From Paralithodes platypus (taxonomy: Eukaryota > Arthropoda > Malacostraca > Decapoda > Lithodidae): 64,000 nucleotides of DNA. Within the stretch, counting starts at the first letter, position 1. The number at the start of each line of letters is the position of its first letter. The stretch is from assembly GCA_032716605.1 (NCBI GenBank), contig CM064552.1, forward strand, positions 12,229,386 through 12,293,385, written 5' to 3'. The position numbers were made by a program, and so were the translations under genes. The notes under the pieces were generated by a model. It did not search any database. It was not told the DNA's origin and saw only the letters and a program-made list of their open reading frames with translations. Shown here in pieces: positions 21,701-33,700 of the stretch.

Positions 21701-24700
21701 GCCCCTCGGTAGCCGCGAGGGACGTTGGGGGCGGCGGGTTGCGCGGAGGGGTCTCACCTGGAGGTGGGCGTCCAGACCCCCACTCCGCTCTTGTCACCGA
21801 CAACGGCCCATCTCTTCACAGGTGGCCCTCGTGTTCACTTCCATGCCCGAGCTGGGTAGCGTCGAGGGAGTTGGCCGCCGGTCACCCGGTTTTCCTCTCC
21901 CGTGTCTTTCTGGTTCCGTCGCAGACCTGCGACGCGATGCGACCGGTGGTGGATCTGTTGGCCCTCAACGGGCACATCGTGCACACACGGTTTCGGATGC
22001 TGCCGGTACCCCTGGTACGCCTGGCCCTGTGCCCTCTGTCGTGGGTAGTGTCGCTGGCCCTCCAGGATGTGTCTTGGCTCGTTCCTCTCCATCCTCGCTT
22101 CCAGCGATTCTTGGCCGTTCGGACTTCCGATCGTGTGTTCCTGTTCGACGGCCTTCCCTTCGGTCTCCACATCGCGCCGCAGATCTTCTCCGCACTGGTG
22201 GGGCAGGCTCTGGGTCCTCTCCTCAGGAGCGGGCTCCAGCTCCTGTTTTCCTTGGCCGTTTGGTTGGTAGTTTCCGACGCCCTCGGCCTGTGCATTGGCG
22301 ACGCCCTCACAGTCGTTCGCGACATCGCACGGTTAGGGTTCCCCTTCGATGTTCCCAAGTCACGCTTGACCCCGTCGCGTGTCGTGCCATGGGTCGGTCT
22401 CGCATGGGTTTTGTCCAGCGCTACGGTGACCCGGGGTCTGCCGGCCGCGGTGCACCTTCGGTGGACGGTCCTCGCCGTGTTGCACTCGGTCTCCCTCCCG
22501 GGGTGGCTCTGGGACTCGTTCGTGGGTTCGCTGCATTGGGCCGCTCTGCCCCTTCCCTTAGGGAGCCTCTGGCTACGCCGCCTCCTCCTCATGGGCACCG
22601 CGGTGTTTCCGTTGCCCCTATGGATCGGCTCCTGCCGCTCCCGCGTACCGTTCGCCGACGCTTCGGTCGCTGGGTTGCTCGGGGCTCGCTCTCTGCGGCT
22701 GTGCCCTGGACCGACCCCCCCGCCGACGGTCTGGATAACCACAGATACGTCGAGCGAGGTTGGGTGAGGTTCCCAATCGAACCTGGGACGTCCACTTCCC
22801 GGCAGATGGGTGGGTCTCCCTCCTCTTACCTGTCTATGCCCTCGGATTGTTGGTTCCTTTGTTCTTCCTGCGGGACCACGCGCTGGCCCTTCGGGGTGAG
22901 TCGGTGGCCTTCGGGTTGGACACTCAGACAAGCTGTCCCCTGTTTCCTTATGCGGGGGTCCTCCAGGTCGTTGACTCTATTAGGGGTCTCGGTGGAGTTG
23001 TTCTTCCTCGCGGACCGACACCCCTTCTCCTTGCATGCCTCCTCCCTGCCCGGGCCTGCCACCCTTTGGGCGGCCGCCCTGTCGAGAGGGCAGGGCGTTC
23101 TTGTAGAATGGGCGTTGAAACGGACTGTGTTCGCCGACCTCGCGGCTTCCTGAGGTGTTCCGGAGGTCGCCTTGTTCGCATCGGGGGTGCCGCGCCAGTT
23201 GCCTCTGGACCTCTCCCTCCGGCCTCGCGCTCCGGGGGGGGTCCGGACGCTTTCATGGTCGCCTGGTACAGGTGGCGGTCGATATCCATCTTTCCGCCAC
23301 CAGACGCGCTGTTGATGTGCCCAGTCTTCGCGAAGCTGCGGCTGTACCACGGCTGCGTCTGGCTCCTCGCACCTCTGTGGCCGGCACGGACTTGGTCCGC
23401 CCGGTTGCCGCGGTGGTGCCCGGGTCCGGTCCCTCTCCCTGTCTCCGGCTTCCACTTGGGCTAGGTTGGGGTCCTGCGGACCTCTTTGGCCTTCGCATCG
23501 TGCTTGTTCATGAGGCACGGTGGCTCCCGGTCCCCGGCCGGGCCCTGACTGTCTTCCTGCAGCGTTCCTGGCCGTCTTCTCCTTGGGGGCCTTACGGGTC
23601 CCGCTGGAGGTTTTTTACTAGGTGGCTACAGGCCACTCGCCTGCCAGTTGGCTCTCCTTCCCTCGTCCTCCGCTCCTTGTTTCACCTCTTCCGTACACGT
23701 CGCTTTCCAGTCGACGCTATACGTCCCCGCTTGTCTGCCGTCCGGGGGGTTCTTTGGGTACGTCGCTGGGCTGGTCGTTCCGCCACGGGAGCTGGATTCC
23801 TTCCTGACGGCTGCCTTCCGGGATCGACCGCCTCCGCGCCAGGTCCCTCCGCAGTGGGATCTGGGGCGGGCTCTGGTCCTTCTGGCTTCCCCCACGTATA
23901 CAAGGGCCGCTACGCCGGTTCCGTTGCTCGGGCGTCCACTCTTCCTTGTCGCTCTGGCCACTGGGGATCGGGTGTCTGCACTAGCGGCATTGTCACGGCC
24001 CCGGGACTGCGTGCGATTCTCCCCGTCCTTGCATGGCGTCTCGTTCGCCTCCTCCCCTCCTTTTGTTACCACGCATGGGAGGGAGGCCCCCGTTTTCCAG
24101 CCTTTCGCCGTCCAGGCTTTACGGCGTGGGCATCCTCGCCATGTGTTGTGCCCGGTGTCAGCCTTGCACTCCTCTGTTGCGTCTGTGGCGCCGCCTTCGG
24201 GTACTGCTGTGTGGGTGTCTCCTCGGACAGGTGGGAGGCTCTCGCAGGTGCTGATGGGCCGCCACGTTTGTCGGACCGTTCGTGCCCGTCACCCTGTTTG
24301 TAGGGGTTCTGCGCACGATGTCAGATCCTTTGCTGCCTCCTTCCGGTTCCTGCCACGTCGATCCTTCCCTGCCATCGCCTCAGCGGTTTTGTGGTCTTCT
24401 ATCAATTCCTTCATCTCCTCCTACCTCTCCGTGTCCAGTGTTCGACCCCCTCGGCCGGTGATTGCTCTCGGGGGTCGTGTTTCCTGGTGCTCTGGCGAAG
24501 ATCCCTGGTCTTCCCTCCTTGTCCCTCGTTCTTTTCCTTTGTTTTATTTGACAAAGGGGGGGGGGGGGTGTAGGGGTTTGCAACACTGGATTGCAAGTTT
24601 GGGATTATGTATTGTTCCAGTACATAAGTGTTTTTGCCACATTGAAAATTGTGTTTTGTTCTTGTGTTCAGTGTTTTTGTTGGTTTTTGAAGAAAAGGGA

Positions 24701-27700
24701 TTTTGGGTACAGTACCTTTTTGGTTTCAGACAAGTCTATGTTTTTGCATTACTATGAATGACGGGCATGTGTTAAAACTGTTCTTTTTAGCTACTCCTCA
24801 GTTTTTCACTCTTTTATTAAACTCTCTTGTTTACATTGTGTCTTTGTCATTCGTAATTTTGTTTTATGCATTGGTTTTTTTGGTAGGTTGGGCTTGGATG
24901 TCCTCCTCCTATTTGTTATGCAGCCTTGACGTTGGATTTGCCAAGACTACTAACAAATTGGGAGGTTTGACGTACCTCCCAACCTACCAAATAGGAAAAC
25001 CTACTATTTGGTAGTAGTCTTGGAAAATCCAACGTACATAATACCCTCCCTCACGCCGGACCCCTGCCCATCCGCGTTCTTCTGCTGACGTGAGATGTGA
25101 TAACAAGAGAGGGTCGCTCATGCGCACGTTCGACAGGGATCTGCACATGACGGAACACAGGATGGGCCTTAAGCGGTAACTAAGGTAAACCCCTTTTTCT
25201 TCTCTTCTATGCTTTTTTCACCTTCGGTGGTAGTTTTGGTTAATGTACAACGTCTCCTAGAGCAAGATAAGGAGTAGACTCTAGACGTTTTCTTTTTAAC
25301 CGCGGTTGGAATGACGACATAGCAGTCAAAATAGACAAGTCGTCCTTGCAATTAGGTTAATAGCCTTGACGTTGGATTTTCCAAGACTACCAAATAGTAG
25401 GTTTTCCTATTTGGTAGGTTGGGAGGTACGTCAAACCTCCCAATAAGCTTTCCATTGTTTTATTAGATAACAGGATAACTTTTTAATCTCCTTTATATAA
25501 TCATTATATTTTCATTATGATATATAATTGGGAGGTTTGACGTACCTCCCAACCTACCAAATAGGAAAACCTACTATTTGGTAGTAGTCTTGGAAAATCC
25601 AACGTCAAGGCTATTAACCTAATTGCAATTACGATTTGTCTATTTTGACTGCTATGTCGTCATTCCAACCGCGGTTAAAAAAGAAAACGTCTAGAGTCTA
25701 CTCCTTATCTTGCTCTAGGAGACTTTGTACATTAACCAAAACTACCACCGAAGGTGAAAAAAAGCATAGAAGAGAAGAAAAAGGGGTTTACCTTAGTTAC
25801 CGCTTAAGGCCCATCCCGTGTTCCGTCATGTGCAGATCCATGTCGAACGTGCGCATGAGCGACCCTCTCTTGTTATCACATCTCACGTCAGCAGAAGAAC
25901 GCGGATGGGCAGGGGTCCGGCGTGAGGGAGGGTATTATGTACGTTGGATTTTCCAAGACTACTACCAAATACAGTAGTAGGTTTTCCTATTTGGTAGGTT
26001 GGGAGGTACGTCAAACCTCCCAATTTAAACAAGAGAGTTTAATAAAAGAGTGAAAAACTGAGGAGTAGCTAAAAAGAACAGTTTTAACACGTGCCCGTCA
26101 TTCATAGTAATGCAAAAACATAGACTTGTCTGAAACCAAAAAAGTACTGTACCCAAAATCCCATTTCTTCCAAAACCAACAAAAACATTGAACACAATAA
26201 CAAAACACAATTTTCAATTTGGTAAAAACACTTATGTACTGTATACATAATCCCAAACTTGCAATCAAGTGTTGCAAAACCGTACTCCCCCCCCCCCCCC
26301 CTTTTTCAAATAAAACAAAGTAAAAGAAAGAGGGACAAGGGGGGAAGACCAGGTATCTTCGCCAGAGCTCTAGAAAACACGACTCCCGAGAGCTATCACC
26401 GGCCGAGGGGGTCGAACACTGGACATGGAGAGGTAGGAGGAGATGAAGGAATTGAGAGAAGACCACAAAACCGCTGAGGCGATGTCAGGTAGGATCGACT
26501 TTGCAGGAACCGGAAGGAGGCAGCAAAGGATCGCACATCGTGAGCAGAACCCCTACAAACAGGGTTACTGGCACGAATGGTCCGACAAATGTGGCGTCCT
26601 ATCTGCACCTTCGAGAGCCTCCCACCTGTCCGAGGAGACACCCACACAGCAGTACCCGAAGGCGGCGCCACAGACGCAACAGAGGAGTGCAAGGCTGACA
26701 CCTGGCACAACACATGGCGAGTATGCCCACGCTGTAATGCCTGGACGGTGAAAGGCTGGAAAACGTGGGTCTCCCTCTCATTCGTGACAACAAAATGAGG
26801 GGAGGGGGCGAACGTGACGACATTCAAGGACGGGGAGAATCGCACGCATTCCAGGGACCATGACAAGGCTGCTAGTGCAGACACCCTATCCCCAGTGGCC
26901 AGAGCGACAAGGAAGAGTGTACGCCCGAGCAACGGAACCGGTGTAGTGGCCCGTGTATACGTGTGTGAAGCCAGAAGGTCCAGAGCCCGCCCCAGAACCC
27001 ACTGTGGAGGGATCTGGCGCGGAGTTGGTCGTTCCCGGAAGGCAGCCGTCATGAAGGAATCCAGCTCCTTCGGCGGAACGACCAGCCCAGTGACGGACTC
27101 AAAGACCTCCCGGACGGCAGACAAGTGGTTACGTATAGCGTCGACTTGAAAGTGACGTGTACGGAAGAGGTGAAACAAGGAGTGTAGGACGAGGGAAGGA
27201 GAGCTAACTGTCTGGCGAGTGTCCTGTATCCACCTAGTAAAAGACCTCCAGTGGGACCCGTAAGTCCCCCAAGACGAAGTCGTCCAGGAACGCTTCAGGA
27301 AGTCAGTCAGGTCCCGTCCGTGGACTGGGAGCCACCGTGCCTCATGAACATCCACGATGCGAAGGCCAACGAGGTCCGCAGGCCTCCAACCTGGCTCAAG
27401 TGGAAGCCGGAGACAGGTAGAGGGACCGGACTCGGGCACCACCACGTCAACTGGGCGTACCAAGCCTGTGCCGGCCACAGAGGCGCGATTAGCCAGACTC
27501 TGCCGCGGTACAGCCGCAGCCTCGCGAGGACTTTGCACATCAACAGTGCGTCTGGTGGCGGAAATATGTATATCGACTGCCACCTGTTCCAGTCTACCAT
27601 GAAAGCGTCCGGACCCCCCTCCGGAATGCGAGGCCGGAGGGATAGGTACTGAGGCAACTTGTGCGTCTCCTTCGATGCGAACAAGTCGACCTCCGGAACA

Positions 27701-30700
27701 CCCCAGGAAGCCGCGAGGTCGTCGAACACAGTCTGTTGCATTGCCCAGTCTACAAGAACGCCCTGTCCTCTCGACAGGGCATCCGCCCACAGGTTGGCAG
27801 TCCCGGGCAGGTAGGAGGCATGCAGGGAGAAGGTGTGTCGGTTCGCGAGGAAGAACAACTTCACCGAGATCCTCAACAGAGTCAATGACCCGGAGGACCC
27901 CTGCTTTTGGATACAGTGGACAGCTGTCTGATTGTCCATCCCGAAGGCCACCGACTGTCCCCGAAGGGCCAGCGCGTGGTCCCTCAGGAAGAACAAAGGA
28001 ACCAACAGTTCTAGGGCATGTATGTGTAGGCGTGTGTGTCCCACCCATCTGCCGTGATGTTGATGTCCCAGGTTTGATTGGTAACCCCACCCTACCTCGC
28101 TCGACGCATCTGTGTCTACCCAGATCGTCGGCGGGGGTGGGCGGTCCAGGGCAAAGCCGCAGAGAGCGTGCCCCGAGCAACCCAGTGTCCGAAGTGTCTG
28201 CGAATGGTACGCGGGAGCGGCAGGAGCCGATCCATAGGGGTCAACGGAAACACCTCGGTGCCCATGAGGAGTAGGCGGCGTAGCCTGAGTCTCCCTAAGG
28301 GAATGGTCAGAGCGGCCCAATTCAGCGAACCCACTAACGAGTCCCAGAGCCTCCCCGGGCGGGAGACCGAGTGCAACACGGCGAAGACCTTCCGTCGAAG
28401 GTTCACCGCGTTTGGCAGACTCTGGGTCACCGTAGCGCTGGTCAAATCCCATTCGAGACCGACCCACGGTATGACACGCGACGGGGTCAAGCGTGACTGG
28501 GGAACATCGATGGTGAACCCTAACTGTGTGACGTGATGAACGACTGTGAGGGTGTCGTGTACGCACAGTTCTAGGGCGCCGGAAACTATCAACCAATCGG
28601 CCAAGTAAAACAGGAGCTGGAGCCCGCTCCCGAGGAGAGGATCCAGAGCGCCTGCTCCACCAGTTTGGAGAAGATCCGCGGCGCGATGTGGAGACCGAAG
28701 GGAAGTCTGTCGAACAGGAACACACGATCAGAAGTCTGAACGGCCAAGAATCGCTGGAATCGAGGACGGAGAGGAACGAGCCAAGACGCATCCTTGAGGC
28801 CCAGCGACACTACCCACGACAGAGGGCGCAGGGCCAGGCGTACCTGGGGTACCGGCAGCATCCGAAACCGTGTGTGCACGATGTGCCCGTTGAGGGCCGA
28901 CAGATCCACCACCGGTCGCATCGCGTCGCAGTTCTTCTTCGGTACCAGAAATACACGGGAGAGGAAAACCGGATGACCGGCGTTCACCCCCTTGACGATT
29001 CCCTGCTCGTGCATGGATGTGAACACATTGGCACCTCTGAAGAGATGGGCCGGCGTCGGTGACAAGAGCGGAGTGGGGGTCTGGACTTCCATCTCCAGGT
29101 TAGACCCCTCCGCGCAATCTGCCGCCCCCACGTCCCTCGCGGCCATCGAGGGGCGCAAGGGCGAAAACAACCTGTGGGAGCTCCCGAGAGGAGGGGAGCG
29201 ACCCGGGCGGCTAGGCGAGAAGGAGAACAAGGAGACCGACCCGGAGAACCTACACATTGTTTTGACGTGGAGGTACCCCCGGTACGGTCCTTGCGGTCAT
29301 GAGCGCCACATTGGCCTCCTCTACCCTCCCCCAACTTCGTCGAAAAGGGCGGGCCACCCCAACCCCTGTCCGTCGCGGGTCTGACCCCGTCGAAGGGCGG
29401 CCGGAAGTGGAAGGCTGGCCAGCCCCAACACGGCGGGGATGAAAGGGGGCAAGAACAGAAGTGTGAGGCGGAACTGACGCACTGGCCTGTAACTTCCCTG
29501 TCCTGCGCCCGTGCACGGCGGCAGCACTTGCAGCAGCACCCCGAAGAGGACCGGCAGAAGGACGGGACTGAGAAGACCCTGCTCGCGACACAGCGCGTCG
29601 TTGCGTGTCGTAAGCAGGGTCCGCCGACAGAGAAGCGTAGCGTTCCCAAGCATCCTGCGCAAAAAGCCCCGACGTATATAGCGCAGAGTACAACAAACCC
29701 TGACGAATATCCAAGGGGGCTGTCCGGCAGAACGAGGACCGTACCGTCTGGCGTTGCCGAGTTGCCACGCACAAAACCGCCTTCAGCTCGGGAACCAAAG
29801 ACACTGCGAGCCGAAGGTGGATCCGCCGAACGCGGTCCAAACCCTCGCGAAGATCGCCTGGTGCAGACGCCTCGATAAGCCGCAGGTGGTGAACAGATGT
29901 CTGGAGGGAACCTAAAAGACAAGATAATAAGTTCGTCACCCACCGTCGCAAGGGAAAATCCTTGTCGACAGAGGACTTATCTGGGTGAGAGAAGAACGGG
30001 GTAGCAATAGAACAAAGTTCAAGAACGGACGTGCTTATCCAGGACCAGAACGTGCCGTCCAACCCGCTGACAGACACAAGAGGAGGCAAAAGCAGTGAGG
30101 CAAAAGCACCGGGGGAGGGACTGAAGGAGAGCCGTCGACGGATCGGTTGGCGAAGTCGAAGGCCTCAGCAAACCAGGCCCCCAATGGGAGAGGGTGATCG
30201 AGCATGATGGCTAAGCCAGGCGTACCGTCGTCGGTAGGTAGTAGGGGTAAGTACTACCGCCAAGGTTTCGGGAGACTCAGGGAATAACCTGAATTCCATT
30301 TTCTCTCCCAGGCCTTGGTAGCTGGATACACATCTTTCTGCCTCACACATCAGGGGTATCAGGAAAACCCTCTTTATATAACATACACATCCAACTTCAC
30401 AACATTGCCCTACATCGCTATCCTCTATCCATAAAACACTACTCTTCCCACTACATATCATACATGTAACACCATACACCTTACCCAATAAATATGGCAG
30501 TACAATTGTTAAGAGCAAACCTGGTGGACCCTCGGATATCCACGCCTGGCAGGGTTGGGTCATCGACACAGGGCCCTCCCGGTCGTCATCATGCGACTGT
30601 GTCAAGAGCATTGCAACGTCCCAAAGCTGCTCGTCGGTGCAGCTTTTTCTTTAGCAATATAAGGGGACTTCACTCTAACATTAATTCTGTACACCAATTT

Positions 30701-33700
30701 CTTCAAGCAGAATCCCCTACTCTCCTTTTTTTGACAGAGACTCAAGTAACATCCACATCTGACACGTCTAGATTTAATTTTCCAGGTTATCAACTGCTCC
30801 AAAATTTCAGACCTAAAGGAGGTGTATGTTGCTTCGCAAAATCTGAAATTGCCCTGGAGGAGGTTACTAGTTTCAATTGTCCCTATTTTGATTATTCTAT
30901 ATACAAATTAATTGATGCTGGTAAATTTAAATACATATGTTGCATCTACCGTTCCCCAAATACTCCTCCAGAGCAAAGTCTTTTTGATTCTCTGTCCTCA
31001 CAACTCAGTGTCCTCAACTTAAATGCTTCTTCTGAAATCACTGTGTTGGGTGATTTTAATGTCCATAATGTTGAATGGCTCACTCATTCAGCCAGTACTG
31101 ATGATGCTGGTCTTGAATGTGAGCTATTTGCAGACTCATTTAATCTCACTCAACTAGTCAACCAACCCACCCGTGTACCAGATAATCCTAATCATAATTC
31201 CCACCTACTGGACTTATTTTTAACAACCAATTCAGAAAATTATGATGTTACAGTAAGGTCCCCGCTTGGATCTTCTGATCACTGTCTGATACAGGCCACC
31301 TGTCTATCACCTACCACACCTTCCCACTCTGAACCTGTTTTGGTGACTAAATGGCATTACGATAGGGCAGACTGGGAGGGTCTTCAAGGTTTCTTTATTG
31401 ATATTCCCTGGACCTCTTTCTTTTCTAATGATGCACACTCCACCTTGAGCCACATACAAGATTTTGTAAAAATTGGAATGGAAAATTTTATTCCTCATCA
31501 AAAGTACATTAAAAGATCTAATTCACCTAAATGGTTTGACCATAATTGTGCTAGAGTAACTGAACAAAAAGCAATAGCCTACAATGCATACACAAGATCA
31601 AAAACACATGAAGCCTTTAATTACTTTAGAAACATCAGAAATCATGCCAAAACTGTATTAAACCTAACTAAATCAAACTTTCTCCACATTAAGCAGGCAA
31701 ATAAACTTCTAAATAATCCAAATGATAACAAAATATTTTGGTCTACTCTTAACTCATTCAAATCCAACTTCACAACTGCTTCATCCATTCCACCATTAAA
31801 ATCTCCGACTGGCAATCTTGTAAGTGACCCACGAGGTAAAGCTAACCTTCTTGCGGATATTTTTTCCACCAACTCAACCTTAGATGAAATAAATCAAGAT
31901 GTCCCTGTACTTAATTTTAATTTGCCTGAAATTCCCTCACTTAAGATCCACACCTGACATGTCAAAACTATTTTGCAGAATCTCTCAGTAGATAAGGCTC
32001 CTGGTCCAGATGAAATTCCTCCAATAGTACTTAAGAATTGCTCCTTGGTGCTCGCTCCTGTATTGGCAAATTTTTTCCGTCTATGTACTCATACCTCATG
32101 CTTCCCAGTACCCTGGAAAGAAGCAAACATCCATCCAGTTCCTAAAAAAGGTGCCTCTTCAGATCCATCAAACTACAGACCAATAGCTATAACTTCCACT
32201 CTTGGTAAAGTCTTTGAAATTATATTAAATAATCACATAATTAAGCATCTTGAGAATAATAAATTAATCAGTGATAGGCAATATGGTTTTAGACGATGTC
32301 GATCAACTGCAGACATTCTTTGCCTTCTTACGCATCAAATCAACCAAGCTACAGACCAACATGGTGAAACACATACAATAGCACTGGATATATCAAAGGC
32401 ATTTGATAGAGTCTGGCATCAATCCTTATTGTCGAAGATGTCACACTACGGTCTTGCATCATTAGTTCCACTAATTTCTTCTTATCTTCATAACAGAAAA
32501 ATATGTGTAATGGTAGATGGCCTTTATTCTCAATTTCACTCAATAAATGCTGGTGTTCCCCAGGGATCAGTTTTGGCCCCAACTCTGTTCCTCATTCATA
32601 TCAATGATCTCATATCTACCACTCATAATCCAATACATTCCTACGCAGATGACTCAACACTCCACAGTTCCTTCACATTTACCAATTCTTTCACCCAACC
32701 CGATCTTATAAATTCAAAAATAAGCACTGCAATTTCTCTGAACCAGGACCTTTCTAGAATTGAAGAATGGGGACAAAAGAATCTAGTTTCCTTTAATGCA
32801 CAGAAAACCAAGTACATTCAATTTTCTAACCGACAGAATCTCACTGACTCCCATATATTTTTTAATGATGTAAATATTCCCACTTCCCCTAGTATTGACA
32901 TTCTCGGTGTAACATTAACTACTAACTTGAGCTGGACACATTATGTTAGAAGCATTGCTAAGAATGCCTCTAAAAAACTGGGACTTCTGTACAGAGTTCG
33001 AGAATTCTTCACTGACGAGCAGTTGGCCGTAATATATAAAAGTCATGTGCGTTCTCAGATGGATTACTGTTCACCTCTGTGGAGTGGAAGTGGAGTGGTT
33101 GCATTGAGGCAGTTGGACAAAATTCAAAATAAAGCTATTAGATTAATCAATAACCCTGCAATCAAACAGGACCTTCCTACATTATCCATACGAAGAAACG
33201 TTGCATCCCTTGCATTATTCTACAGATATTTTCACAGCAATTGTTCCGAGGAACTTGCTTCAATTGTGCCGCCTCTCCACATCTTTCCCCATAGAACTAG
33301 GGCAGCTGAGAGCGCCCATGATTTTACACTTTCTCCTCCACAATGCAGAACTTCTGCTTATCAAAATTCATTTATCCCTAGAACTACTACTCTTTGGAAT
33401 TCACTTCCCTCGAATTGCTTTCCACAAACTTACAATCTACAAATGTTTAAATCCAGTTGTTACAAACATTTTATGAATGGAGGATGCCTTTAGGCACATG
33501 GACCTTTTTGTTTTATCTGTGTTTTTCCTTCCTCCGTTCATTGTCTCGTTAAAAAAAAAAAAAAAAAAAAAAAATGTCCCATAGGAGGACAGTCCCGTCA
33601 ACACAGCCAGGGACTGAACATCCTGAAGGATGTCCCGGCGGCTGAAGTCTGACCAGAGCGTAGGCCTGCAGAAGGGAGGGGGACCGTAGCAGGGGTAGGT

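Larger units (their letters stand above)
17413..25442 (+). mobile_element. DIRS-like tyrosine-recombinase retrotransposon, copy A
   Basis: About 8 kb with inverted (not direct) terminal repeats and a gag-like region, RT, RNase H and tyrosine recombinase in that order. An internal complementary region at 24923-25027 matches both outer ends, the DIRS architecture. Most genes are frameshifted, but the recombinase frame is open. It lies in tectonic intron 1, tail-to-tail with copy B 84 bp away. Confidence 0.9.

Noticed and set aside
19112..23518. Many long Arg/Pro-rich open frames on the antisense strand of DIRS-A (and their mirror in DIRS-B)
   Set aside because: GC-rich sequence leaves long frames open by composition. 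They have no recognisable domain and overlap the sense RT and gag regions.
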